Shown here piece by piece: positions 1 to 6,093 of a stretch of 34,486 nucleotides of DNA (positions are counted from its first letter, which is position 1; every line of letters begins with the position of its first letter). The stretch is taken from positions 1 to 34,486 of the IMG/VR virus record IMGVR_UViG_3300021471_000017; one strand, 5' to 3'. This stretch comes from a virus. A model generated the notes under the pieces. That model had not been told where the DNA came from and searched no databases. It saw only the letters and a program-made list of their open reading frames with translations. A program made the translations under genes and the position numbers.

Positions 1-131
1 AATCTATGGTTCTTTCTTTATTACTTCTCCGTGAATAATTACTGAAACAACAACATCTTCTACACGGTTCAATTGAATAAGCTCTCCTTTATCGTTCTTC
101 ATGATGATGGGAACTTTTGCTCTAATTTGAT
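1..131. repeat. Left copy of terminal overlap of a circular or permuted genome
   Basis: Bases 6-131 are identical to 34361-34486 (126 bp, direct orientation). The first five bases also align if one A is missing between positions 5 and 6 relative to 34356-34361. An exact direct repeat at the two ends is what an assembler leaves when a circular or circularly permuted molecule is linearised. A true short terminal repeat is possible but less likely, because a coding gene runs straight through the junction. Confidence 0.9.
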
Positions 132-207
132 TCAAGAATTTTACTGCTTTATCAGGTTCTTCGGTATGATAAATCACCTTTTTAGTTGTGTTCGCAATAC
201 TACTCAT
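4..207 (-). CDS. Hypothetical protein, 3' end altered by a 1-bp difference at the contig edge
   Basis: As read here the protein is 67 residues and stops at TAG at positions 4-6. The stop exists only because one A is missing next to position 5. In the right-hand copy of the overlap the frame continues for 11 more codons (LDLTLNIPTKE) and ends at 34326-34328, giving a 78-residue protein whose last codons overlap the AAGGAG ribosome-binding site of the next leftward gene. The longer form is therefore the likely real gene. The start ATG follows AAAAAGGAGGAATTGCT. The chain is small and charged, with a predicted helix followed by beta strands. It weakly resembles the 68-residue protein at 4525-4731 in layout. 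Function unknown. Confidence 0.75.
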   Translation of the reverse strand: MSSIANTTKKVIYHTEEPDKAVKFLNQIRAKVPIIMKNDKGELIQLNRVEDVVVSVIIHGEVIKKEP

Positions 208-277
208 AGCAATTCCTCCTTTTTAAGCTAAAAGTTTTATATCCCAGCGGTTCATGTTTACTGATTTTGGTAATCAT
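200..277 (-). CDS. Possible 25-residue peptide
   Basis: An ATG lies one base after the stop of the nuclease gene, preceded by AGAGGAAG at a workable distance. It opens a 25-codon frame (starting MITKISKHEP) that ends inside the next gene and contains that gene's ribosome-binding site. It would be a basic peptide of unknown role. It fills an otherwise empty 71-bp gap in a very compact arm, but so short a frame can arise by chance. Confidence 0.25.
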   Translation of the reverse strand: MITKISKHEPLGYKTFSLKRRNCYE

Positions 278-278
278 G

Positions 279-1184
279 CTATTCTTCCTCTCTGCTTTCT
301 TCTATTTTTAAAGATTCTCTCGTAAGCTCTTCAAAGAGTTCAGGCTCGACCTTTTGCAAGATTTTTGTATCAATCTTGAAGACATTCAAACCATACTTTT
401 CATAGAGTTCTTCTTTATCAATCTTAGCTCTAAGTTTCTTGTAGCTCGTTAGTTTTTTCTTCGCAACTACTTTACCGACTTTTATTTCTTCATTATCCTG
501 TAATTGCATAAGAATGTGCTTTTTAATTTCTTCTTCTAATGCTTGCAAGTAAAAATATTCAGAAATCAAACTTTCAATACTATCGTGCATATGAAATTTT
601 CTTCTTAACGGGCATGAAGCTACTCCAGGACAGTATTTACAATGTTCTCCTGAGCTTACTTGATACTGCTTTTCGTCGTGGCCTTTACCTTCAAGTGCAG
701 TTGCTACTCCGACTATTTCAGCAATTATATTCTCTTTTTCCTCTAAATTATCTAAAACGTCATAATGATAAACTCCGTCTGCAGTAATAACTATTACAGG
801 TTTCTGAGAAATAATAGAATAGATTTTCGGTTGTAATTCGTTAAACTTATGACCTGATTTGAACTCAAAAACTACTGGTTCATCATTTACATAGCCTAAA
901 GCATCATACACACCCTCGATTACTATATTATTAGCAATTTCCTCTGAGAATGGTACTTCATAAGCAACAATTTCAGCACCTATTTTTTCAAGTCTCCTTT
1001 GCAAAGTCTTGACTCTTGCAACTACATGTGGTTCCGTGATTATTTCTTCACCTGCAAGTAATTGATGAACTTTCTTCCCGAAATCCATTGCTTCTGTTTC
1101 TACTTCAAGACCTTGAATATACTTCAAATAATACAACCTTTGACATTGAAGGAATGTATCAATACGTGAAAAACTCAATACCAT
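279..1184 (-). CDS. PD-(D/E)XK nuclease with Fe-S type cysteine cluster (Cas4/AddB-like)
   Basis: The 301-residue protein has the layout of the RecB/AddB/Cas4 nuclease superfamily. The N-terminus SFSRIDTFLQCQ with a following YYLKYI is the typical opening. His40 in FGKKVH, Asp94 in GVYDAL and Glu107-Phe-Lys109 in FEFKSGH form the metal-binding catalytic set. Cys14 together with Cys182, Cys185 and Cys191 (HCKYC...SCP) matches the split four-cysteine 4Fe-4S cluster of Cas4 and AddB. Such phage enzymes usually act as DNA exonucleases in end processing and recombination. A C-terminal extension of about 100 helical residues follows the cluster. The start ATG follows GGAGGGATAGA. It lies in the leftward operon downstream of a RepA-like ATPase, a plausible partner in DNA replication or recombination. 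The nuclease call is firm; the exact substrate is not known. Confidence 0.88.
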   Translation of the reverse strand: MVLSFSRIDTFLQCQRLYYLKYIQGLEVETEAMDFGKKVHQLLAGEEIITEPHVVARVKTLQRRLEKIGAEIVAYEVPFSEEIANNIVIEGVYDALGYVNDEPVVFEFKSGHKFNELQPKIYSIISQKPVIVITADGVYHYDVLDNLEEKENIIAEIVGVATALEGKGHDEKQYQVSSGEHCKYCPGVASCPLRRKFHMHDSIESLISEYFYLQALEEEIKKHILMQLQDNEEIKVGKVVAKKKLTSYKKLRAKIDKEELYEKYGLNVFKIDTKILQKVEPELFEELTRESLKIEESREEE

Positions 1185-1223
1185 TCTATCCCTCCTTAAA
1201 AACTCTCTAATTTTAATATTTTG

Positions 1224-1313
1224 TTATTTTTTTAAAAATCGAACTACTGCACCGATAAAAAGAGCTACGAAAAGGACAACTATAAGAAACACGATAATTT
1301 CTGCACCACTCAT
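1224..1313 (-). CDS. 29-residue single-pass membrane peptide
   Basis: A short frame begins MSGAEIIVFLIVV and ends with RFLKK. The middle is one continuous hydrophobic stretch long enough to cross the membrane, with the basic residues at the C-terminal end. Its ATG overlaps the TGA of the upstream gene as ATGA, and a strong GGAGGGGAG ribosome-binding site sits six to eight bases before it, so translational coupling is likely. It fills the gap between two genes. No family is recognised; phage microproteins of this type can be accessory lysis, exclusion or membrane-anchoring peptides, but nothing here decides between them. Confidence 0.7.
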   Translation of the reverse strand: MSGAEIIVFLIVVLFVALFIGAVVRFLKK

Positions 1314-1678
1314 AATCTCCCCTCCTCTTTGCGATTAATATAAACTTCTTTCTCGTTGATATAACACATGTCTGGATCTAATTTTTTATTCAAAACAGGT
1401 GCAAAGAATAGATAATCAAGTTCATAAAGGATTTTATCAACGATTTCTATCGCCTCTTCTGAAAAATGGATACATGAAACATCAATCATTCTATCTCCTC
1501 GTGGTCCTGCAACTTTCTCAACTAATTCTACAATAAATTTTCTATATTCGTCAAATGCTTTATCAATTTGTTTTTTAAACCTGTAAGCACTTTTTCTCCA
1601 CTCACCATTCTTTTTCCTTGCGGGTTTTGTTATCTCCGCAATTCTTTTTAAGCGTTCCAAATCAAGTTTAACATACAT
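1310..1678 (-). CDS. Hypothetical protein, basic N-terminal half
   Basis: The 122-residue product is not recognised. Residues about 18-45 are strongly basic (including KPARKKNGEWRK), consistent with nucleic-acid contact. The second half is mixed helix and hydrophobic strand, ending in acidic and basic residues. The start ATG is preceded by AAAGGGTGAGAAT. The stop overlaps the ATG of the 29-residue membrane peptide. It is part of the leftward run of small genes. Any DNA-binding role is inferred from charge alone. Confidence 0.7.
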   Translation of the reverse strand: MYVKLDLERLKRIAEITKPARKKNGEWRKSAYRFKKQIDKAFDEYRKFIVELVEKVAGPRGDRMIDVSCIHFSEEAIEIVDKILYELDYLFFAPVLNKKLDPDMCYINEKEVYINRKEEGRL

Positions 1679-1705
1679 ATTCTCACCCTTTCTTTTGACA
1701 TGTTA

Positions 1706-2098
1706 TCACTCCTTGCATATTTCTTCAACCAGCTTTTCAATGTTCTCCTTTGACATTTCTTTGAATTCTTCATATCTATGAGAATAGGCTTCTATGCAAC
1801 CTTTGATTATAATAGGAAGTTCATACTTTAATTGATACTTTGATGCCTGAAATTCCCAGGTTTGCCAGGTGCCAGCTCCAATACTGTCCTCAATTACATC
1901 ATTGTTATGTCTAAGTTTTTTTGCAATGCCTTGCAATACACCTTCATTTCCTCTGTTATGCCCAACATGCACGTCGTACAAATATGGTTTATGTCTGGAT
2001 TTTTCTACAGTTATTTCGAATGTAGTTGATGGCCAGTCATCAAAGAAGTAACCTTCTATATGTAGGTAGTGATTTTCTTTGCTGATTCTAAATTTCAT
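1706..2098 (-). CDS. Hypothetical protein
   Basis: This 130-residue protein is not recognised. The first half is rich in Tyr, His and Trp with alternating hydrophobic residues, suggesting beta structure. The last 30 residues form an acidic, lysine-rich helix (KEMSKENIEKLVEEI). The start ATG has AGAAGGGATAAT before it, a variant of the box shared by the leftward genes, and follows the upstream stop with one base between the genes. There is no signal peptide or membrane segment. Confidence 0.7.
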   Translation of the reverse strand: MKFRISKENHYLHIEGYFFDDWPSTTFEITVEKSRHKPYLYDVHVGHNRGNEGVLQGIAKKLRHNNDVIEDSIGAGTWQTWEFQASKYQLKYELPIIIKGCIEAYSHRYEEFKEMSKENIEKLVEEICKE

Positions 2099-2099
2099 A

Positions 2100-2459
2100 T
2101 TATCCCTTCTCTTTTTTTAATTCTTCAATATACTTTTCTGAATAATAATCATCAATTTCTTGTAAATCATTAAATGGTCTTGCATCTTCCAAAGAAGTTG
2201 GTATTTCTATAAGTCTCCAATCATATTGATAATAACCACCATCAAATTCTTGCACTATTACCCAATCTTTCGCAACAATTATAAACTTTGTATAATGATA
2301 TAGAATACCATACTGACGTTCTATATCTTTTGCGATTTCTTTAAATTCTTCCCATGAAATTCCAAAAACACCGTCTGTTGTTCCAACGTAAATAATATCA
2401 TCTTCGCTTTTATCATATGCATCCATTTCGTCTAAAATCTCTTCAAGTACACTTGCCAT
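2100..2459 (-). CDS. Hypothetical acidic protein
   Basis: The 119-residue product is not recognised. It opens with an acidic helix (EEILDEMDAYDKSEDD) and continues into a mixed alpha/beta segment with several Tyr and Trp residues (GGYYQYDWRL). The start is fixed by the exact GGAGGGATAATATG box. One base separates it from the next gene. The overall acidity and small size are typical of phage host-takeover or DNA-mimic proteins, but that is only a general resemblance. Confidence 0.7.
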   Translation of the reverse strand: MASVLEEILDEMDAYDKSEDDIIYVGTTDGVFGISWEEFKEIAKDIERQYGILYHYTKFIIVAKDWVIVQEFDGGYYQYDWRLIEIPTSLEDARPFNDLQEIDDYYSEKYIEELKKEKG

Positions 2460-2477
2460 ATTATCCCTCCTTTTCCT

Positions 2478-2876
2478 TTAATATATTTCATAAACATACT
2501 TTTCGGATTTAAAATAGAAAACTCGAAATTTTTGTTCTTCTTGTTTAAACACTTCATCAATGGTTTTCTCAAGTGCTTCATTATCGCAATATTTCATCAA
2601 AGTTTCACAAAATAGAGAATCTTCAATAAAATAGTTAAGTAAATCAAAAAGTTTATTTTCAAATCTTGATACATCAATTTGACCTTGAATGTCTGAAAAA
2701 GCGTTAAAAATCTTTTCAAGCGCTTCTTTAGAAGGCTTTACATCGTTCAGAAAATCCCAAAAGCTTTCAAGCGATGAGAAAGAAATCATTTTAGTATACT
2801 TTGAAGCAGTTTCATTATCAAAATATTCTGAAAGTTTTTTGAATATTAAATCTTTATATTTGCCTTCATCCAGCAT
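2478..2876 (-). CDS. Hypothetical mostly helical protein
   Basis: This 132-residue protein is not recognised. It is acidic and appears helical throughout, with short Phe- and Leu-rich segments and a tyrosine-rich C-terminus (FKSEKYVYEIY). The start ATG has GGAGGAATAAT before it. Directly upstream of that ribosome-binding site is the best copy of the GCAATATAA palindrome family (2892-2915). This gene and its palindrome may form a cassette. Confidence 0.68.
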   Translation of the reverse strand: MLDEGKYKDLIFKKLSEYFDNETASKYTKMISFSSLESFWDFLNDVKPSKEALEKIFNAFSDIQGQIDVSRFENKLFDLLNYFIEDSLFCETLMKYCDNEALEKTIDEVFKQEEQKFRVFYFKSEKYVYEIY

Positions 2877-2891
2877 ATTATTCCTCCTTTC

Positions 2892-2915
2892 GCAATATAA
2901 TTTTAGTTATATTGC
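2892..2915 (-). repeat. Intergenic palindrome, copy a (perfect 9-bp stem)
   Basis: GCAATATAA (2892-2900), six-base spacer, TTATATTGC (2907-2915): a perfect inverted repeat. In the leftward RNA it would be a 9-bp hairpin with loop CUAAAA, ending a few bases before the AAAGGAGG of the gene that starts at 2876. Related copies lie at 3795, 4738, 5136, 9142 and 9722. Confidence 0.85.
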
Positions 2916-2925
2916 AATTTTTTAA

Positions 2926-3183
2926 TCAACTTTGTTCATTTTTTAATCTATTAATAACATGCTTACGCCAACGCAAAGCATCATAAAATTTAGTTCTTAC
3001 ATCTAAATGTGATGTGTCTAACCAAATGGCAGATAATAGTTCTTCTACTATCTTCAGTTGATTTAAATCAGATTTCCAATTCGAATCAATAATGTCTTCT
3101 TCAATCATTAGAGGTATATAAGTTGAAAAATACCATTGTGAATAGTGTTCGCGCAGTTGTTTATATAATTCTTTAGCTGTCAT
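2926..3183 (-). CDS. Hypothetical helical protein
   Basis: The 85-residue product is not recognised. It is rich in Trp and Tyr (HYSQWYFSTYIP) and appears helical, with a basic end (RWRKHVINRLKNEQS). The start is fixed by the exact GGAGGGATAATATG box. Downstream it is separated from the next gene by the copy-a palindrome. There is no membrane segment and no metal-binding motif. Confidence 0.68.
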   Translation of the reverse strand: MTAKELYKQLREHYSQWYFSTYIPLMIEEDIIDSNWKSDLNQLKIVEELLSAIWLDTSHLDVRTKFYDALRWRKHVINRLKNEQS

Positions 3184-3195
3184 ATTATCCCTCCT

Positions 3196-3420
3196 TCATC
3201 TTGGTTTTCTCGTAAACATTCTAGCAAATATTTGTTTATCTGTATTACAAATCCATTGTTCTTGCAATTTATCAACGCTTGTAATAGTTATTTTATAGGA
3301 ACTGTCTTTTTTTGTTATTGTAATCCTTTCAATGTCATTATTTTTTGGAAGGGCATAATATATTAAGTCAAGAATTAAATCTTTATAATGATAGTCAGTT
3401 AAATATTCATAACGTTTCAT
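3196..3420 (-). CDS. Hypothetical small protein
   Basis: This 74-residue protein is not recognised. The N-terminal part is a tyrosine-rich helix (YEYLTDYHYKDLILDLIYY). Two beta-like stretches follow (ERITITKK, YKITITSV), and the end is basic (MFTRKPR). The start ATG has GGAGGAGGTGATAA before it. The first bases overlap the stop of the YopX gene as ATGA, so the two are translationally coupled. The alpha-beta-beta arrangement is visible, but no function can be assigned. Confidence 0.65.
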   Translation of the reverse strand: MKRYEYLTDYHYKDLILDLIYYALPKNNDIERITITKKDSSYKITITSVDKLQEQWICNTDKQIFARMFTRKPR

Positions 3421-3779
3421 TTTATCACCTCCTCCAATAATTCTGGATTTTCATAAATATTTCCTATTACTTCTATATCTTTATATGCTGCAAAAGGATA
3501 AAAAGCCTTTCCTGTATCTACTCCAAAAACCCCATCGCGAAACCTAACAACACCTTTTATTTCTCCGTGTTTCTGAACAATTACATCTCCTTCATAAATT
3601 TCTTTTTTGTTTTTATCGTTAACCCCTATATATTGCATTAAAATGAAATCTTCACTAATTTTTGGATAACCACTTTCATCAAAATAACCAATATATAATT
3701 TGTCTAATTGTATAAACTCCTTGGGAATAATCATTTTTTTGGATATTGGATCCCATGCTCTAAATTTAATTTCTCTCAT
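3417..3779 (-). CDS. yopX-like: YopX family protein (first of two)
   Basis: The 120-residue protein has the signature of the YopX family common in Firmicutes phages and prophages: the opening MREIKFRAWDP, the central LMQYIGVNDKNKKEIYEGDV and the closing IEVIGNIYENPELLEE. YopX proteins are small beta-rich proteins of unknown biochemical role, carried as accessory early genes. An upstream in-frame ATG at 3812 would add 11 residues, but it lies inside the palindrome. The ATG at 3779 has the exact GGAGGGATAATATG box and begins the family's canonical N-terminus. A second, more diverged copy is at 4764-5120. Copy b of the palindrome lies just upstream. Confidence 0.85.
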   Translation of the reverse strand: MREIKFRAWDPISKKMIIPKEFIQLDKLYIGYFDESGYPKISEDFILMQYIGVNDKNKKEIYEGDVIVQKHGEIKGVVRFRDGVFGVDTGKAFYPFAAYKDIEVIGNIYENPELLEEVIK

Positions 3780-3794
3780 ATTATCCCTCCTTAT

Positions 3795-3817
3795 CAATAT
3801 AATTTTAGTCATATTGC
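3795..3817 (-). repeat. Intergenic palindrome, copy b
   Basis: CAATATAA (3795-3802), spacer TTTTAG, then TCATATTGC. One position differs from a perfect inverted repeat. In the leftward RNA the change gives a G-U pair, so the hairpin would survive, and the loop CUAAAA matches copy a. It precedes the ribosome-binding site of the first YopX gene. Confidence 0.75.
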
Positions 3818-3818
3818 A

Positions 3819-3971
3819 TTAAACATATTGTCCTTCCATTTTTGAAACTGTTAAACCGACTACTTTTAAAACATTCCCGTACTTTGCTAAAATTTCATCT
3901 AAATCACTTATTGAAATTCCAGTTATTTCATCTTCAATACATTCATCATATTTTGCGATTATTTTAGTCAT
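3819..3971 (-). CDS. Hypothetical 50-residue protein
   Basis: The start chosen is the ATG at 3971, which has AAAGGAGAAAAATT before it and gives MTKIIAKYDE. A longer frame to 4010 lacks a ribosome-binding site. The protein is acidic at first (YDECIEDEI) and then forms one amphipathic helix followed by a hydrophobic strand. It overlaps the end of the upstream gene by eight bases, as expected for coupled small genes. Not recognised. Confidence 0.6.
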   Translation of the reverse strand: MTKIIAKYDECIEDEITGISISDLDEILAKYGNVLKVVGLTVSKMEGQYV

Positions 3972-4176
3972 AATTTTTCTCCTTTGTTTTGGTAATATGA
4001 AGAGTTCCAAAAATATCCCCTAATGTTTCATAAAATTGAAAATGTGTCTCTAATTCAAGTTCGAATAATTCATCCGATTTATCTTTTTCATTACTCTGTT
4101 GCTGTAGATTGTCATATACATTATCGATTTCTTTCATTGTGTTATACATATCCATAATTATATCTCTCTTTTTCAT
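3964..4176 (-). CDS. Hypothetical helical, coiled-coil-like protein
   Basis: The 70-residue product is not recognised. It is almost entirely helical and polar, with a Gln/Asn/Lys/Asp-rich centre (DNLQQQSNEKDKSDELFE), and could form a short coiled coil. The start ATG has GGAGGAGATAAT before it and overlaps the stop of the upstream gene as ATGA. The end overlaps the next gene by eight bases. Confidence 0.62.
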   Translation of the reverse strand: MKKRDIIMDMYNTMKEIDNVYDNLQQQSNEKDKSDELFELELETHFQFYETLGDIFGTLHITKTKEKNYD

Positions 4177-4499
4177 ATTATCTCCTCCAATAATTTAATA
4201 AATTCTAATGGAATTGGTTCAAAAGTAAAATGACAATCAAAATTTTCATCTAAAAATTCAAGTTGACAATAATTTTCATTTATTTGTGGTGTCTTTACTT
4301 GCAAATTTTTAAACACACGAATTATACCAACTTTTTCACCGTTTTTAGATAAAACCTTAATGTCAATTGCATATTTATCTACTTTTTCAATAACAGTTCT
4401 AATATCTGTAAAATAAACATTCCAAGCTATTTTTAAACATTTTATAGTATTTTCTTTCGAATAGTTTTCTAACATTTTTAATGCTTTTTCAACTGTCAT
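4173..4499 (-). CDS. Hypothetical protein, paralogue of the gene at 5450-5782
   Basis: The 108-residue product is not recognised, but it aligns along its whole length with the 110-residue product at 5450-5782. Shared positions include E-YSK-----IK near residue 13, EKxVGxxR in the middle, and F-----IP-E----L-EE at the end. Both proteins look like mixed alpha/beta domains with a helical N-terminus. The start is fixed by the exact GGAGGGATAATATG box. The two copies imply an old duplication within this arm. Confidence 0.68.
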   Translation of the reverse strand: MTVEKALKMLENYSKENTIKCLKIAWNVYFTDIRTVIEKVDKYAIDIKVLSKNGEKVGIIRVFKNLQVKTPQINENYCQLEFLDENFDCHFTFEPIPLEFIKLLEEII

Positions 4500-4524
4500 A
4501 TTATCCCTCCTTTTAATATTTTAT

Positions 4525-4731
4525 TTAGTAGTATCTAGTATCGTTAGGCAATTCTTTATTTTCATCAACATGTACTTTTAACTCTATTTTCTCAATCTGG
4601 TGATTATAAATTAAAACACTTTTTTCTTCATTCGTTAAAACAGCTGATACATAACTATTTTTGAGGGCTTCCATTATGGAATAAATATATTCTAAATCAC
4701 CTTCAATTGTATAAACCTTCACATCACTCAC
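4525..4731 (-). CDS. Hypothetical small protein
   Basis: The 68-residue product is not recognised. A helix (EYIYSIMEALKNSY) is flanked by beta-like stretches, and the second half (EKIELKVHVDENK) is charged. In layout it weakly resembles the protein crossing the contig junction (4-207). The ATG is preceded by AAAGAGGTGAGTG, a poorer ribosome-binding site than its neighbours. Copy c of the palindrome lies immediately upstream. Confidence 0.62.
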   Translation of the reverse strand: MSDVKVYTIEGDLEYIYSIMEALKNSYVSAVLTNEEKSVLIYNHQIEKIELKVHVDENKELPNDTRYY

Positions 4732-4737
4732 CTCTTT

Positions 4738-4760
4738 GCAATATAATCTATGTTATATTG
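4738..4760 (-). repeat. Intergenic palindrome, copy c
   Basis: GCAATATAA (4738-4746), six-base spacer TCTATG, TTATATTG (4753-4760). The stem is a perfect 8 bp. The spacer differs from copies a and b, so the arms rather than the loop are conserved. It lies between the second YopX gene and the gene starting at 4731. Confidence 0.82.
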
Positions 4761-4763
4761 AAT

Positions 4764-5120
4764 CTACTCTTTAATTAGTTCTGGATTTTCGTAAATATTT
4801 CCTATTATTTTACAATTTTCAGAATTTTCTATCAACATCATAATTCTAAAATCACTTAAATCAACAACAACTATTTCATTATACTCATAATAACCATTAC
4901 AATAAGTACCACCATAACATTTTACAATATCTCCTTCATAAATTTCTTTATTATAATCATCTTTAAATCCTATGTATAGCCCGATTGTTTTAAAATCAAT
5001 ATTGTCAAGTGTTTTTGCTCCCCATCCATTATCAATAAAATTTTCTAAAGTAAAATATTCCCATTGTCCTGCGTTTTCATAACCTTTTTGTATTTTTCCT
5101 CTAAATTTAATTTCTCTCAT
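4764..5120 (-). CDS. yopX-like: YopX family protein (second of two)
   Basis: The 118-residue protein carries the YopX landmarks: MREIKFRGKIQ at the start, LYIGFKDDYNKEIYEGDIV in the middle and CKIIGNIYENPELIKE at the end. It is clearly related to the copy at 3417-3779 but diverged in the central strands. The start has the exact GGAGGGATAATATG box. Both YopX genes carry a palindrome directly before their ribosome-binding sites, which suggests that gene and palindrome were duplicated or acquired together. Biochemical role unknown. Confidence 0.85.
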   Translation of the reverse strand: MREIKFRGKIQKGYENAGQWEYFTLENFIDNGWGAKTLDNIDFKTIGLYIGFKDDYNKEIYEGDIVKCYGGTYCNGYYEYNEIVVVDLSDFRIMMLIENSENCKIIGNIYENPELIKE

Positions 5121-5135
5121 ATTATCCCTCCCTAT

Positions 5136-5158
5136 GCAATATAATATTTCTTATATTG
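5136..5158 (-). repeat. Intergenic palindrome, copy d
   Basis: GCAATATAA (5136-5144), spacer TATTTC, TTATATTG (5151-5158). The stem is a perfect 8 bp, just upstream of the ribosome-binding site of the second YopX gene. Confidence 0.82.
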
Positions 5159-5163
5159 AAAAC

Positions 5164-5448
5164 TTATATAGTTTCATTCATGATTTTCAACAGCTTTTTA
5201 ACTTCCTTAAGGATCTTATCTTTTTTCATTTTCCATTCTGTCTCGAATTCTATTGTAATGCCTAACCCAAGACCTTCTACAAATGCCTGCAGTTCATCTA
5301 ATGTATCAAATATAAATTCTCTTTCATCTATCCAATCTTTTGCAACATGCCATACTTTGTATTTACCATCATCTAGTTTCTTAACTTGAAACCCAAGATG
5401 CTTCAATTCTAAAAATGCGTTAAAAATTCTCCCGTTATACACTTTCAT
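5164..5448 (-). CDS. Hypothetical protein, paralogue of the gene at 7691-7888
   Basis: The 94-residue product is not recognised. Its first two thirds align with the 65-residue product at 7691-7888: a helix L--LGF, the KxDDxKYxV strand, an EFxxxxxxE step and a FVxGxxxG motif. The extra C-terminal 30 residues form a lysine-rich helix (KMKKDKILKEVKKLLK). The start has AGGAGGGGTAAT before it. One base separates it from the preceding gene. Confidence 0.68.
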   Translation of the reverse strand: MKVYNGRIFNAFLELKHLGFQVKKLDDGKYKVWHVAKDWIDEREFIFDTLDELQAFVEGLGLGITIEFETEWKMKKDKILKEVKKLLKIMNETI

Positions 5449-5449
5449 A

Positions 5450-5782
5450 TTACCCCTCCTCTTTATTTTCTTCTCTTAACTTATCAACTATTTCTTTCGG
5501 AATATTGTCAAATACAAAGAACCTTTCAGCGTCAGGTGAGATGAAAATACTATATGAATTATCAGCATTTACAAGTTTGATATTAGAATCAAGTGGAATA
5601 CGGAGAACACCTACAAATCTTTTTTCTTCTGTAAAAACAGATATAAGCATATCACCTTCAAAGATGCTTTCAGAATTGAATACAACATCATGTAAACTTG
5701 CAGCACCACAAACATTGATACGTTTAATGGGTTTAGTTTTTGAATACTCTTCAATCGCAAACATTAAATCTTTTACATACAT
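5450..5782 (-). CDS. Hypothetical protein, paralogue of the gene at 4173-4499
   Basis: This 110-residue protein is not recognised but aligns end to end with the product at 4173-4499 (for example EEYSKTKPIK against ENYSKENTIK, and a shared VGxxR turn). The fold looks like a small alpha/beta domain with an acidic tail. The start is fixed by the exact GGAGGGATAATATG box. Confidence 0.7.
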   Translation of the reverse strand: MYVKDLMFAIEEYSKTKPIKRINVCGAASLHDVVFNSESIFEGDMLISVFTEEKRFVGVLRIPLDSNIKLVNADNSYSIFISPDAERFFVFDNIPKEIVDKLREENKEEG

Positions 5783-5803
5783 ATTATCCCTCCTTTTGTT
5801 CTA

Positions 5804-6076
5804 TTAACGTCTCCCCATATTCTCTAAAATTTCGTTTGCTATTTCATCAGCTTCCTTTCCGTATTCTTCAATACTGCCATCTTTGTTTACTTTTATCACA
5901 TTTCCTTTGTAATTTTCCTCATAATCTGATTCTTTAATCACATACAACGCTCTATAACTTTTACTCATGTTTTTAACCCTCTTTTGTGCAAATTTGATTG
6001 CCGTTTCTTTAGAAGCTCCTCTATACCAAATAAGACCCGTTCTTGTCACCACAAACCATCTCTCAATTTTACTCAT
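5804..6076 (-). CDS. Hypothetical protein, paralogue of the gene at 34118-34321
   Basis: The ATG at 6076 is chosen because AAAGGAGTGAATAGG lies at the right distance. A GTG at 6085 sits inside that ribosome-binding site. The 90-residue product shares its first half with the 67-residue product at 34118-34321: WFVVTR/WYVITS, a helix with IKFA-KRV/LKFAIRKV, and ALYVIKESDY/NLYVIKREDY. The duplicated domain is about 50 residues of beta-helix-beta. The extra C-terminus here is acidic. Function unknown. Confidence 0.68.
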   Translation of the reverse strand: MSKIERWFVVTRTGLIWYRGASKETAIKFAQKRVKNMSKSYRALYVIKESDYEENYKGNVIKVNKDGSIEEYGKEADEIANEILENMGRR

Positions 6077-6093
6077 CCTATTCACTCCTTTCT

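Noticed and set aside
539-787. 82-codon open frame on the plus strand opposite the nuclease gene
   Set aside because: It is fully antisense to a gene with clear catalytic motifs, has no ribosome-binding site and shows low-complexity Leu/Phe composition typical of a shadow frame. The same reasoning removes the other opposite-strand frames in 1869-2051, 2689-2925, 5156-5389, 5505-5937, 8223-8435, 8786-9022 and those opposite the structural genes.
3780-3812. N-terminal extension MTKIILIRRDN of the first YopX protein
   Set aside because: The extension begins inside the palindrome, has no ribosome-binding site, and the family starts at MREIKFRAWD, which has the exact start box.
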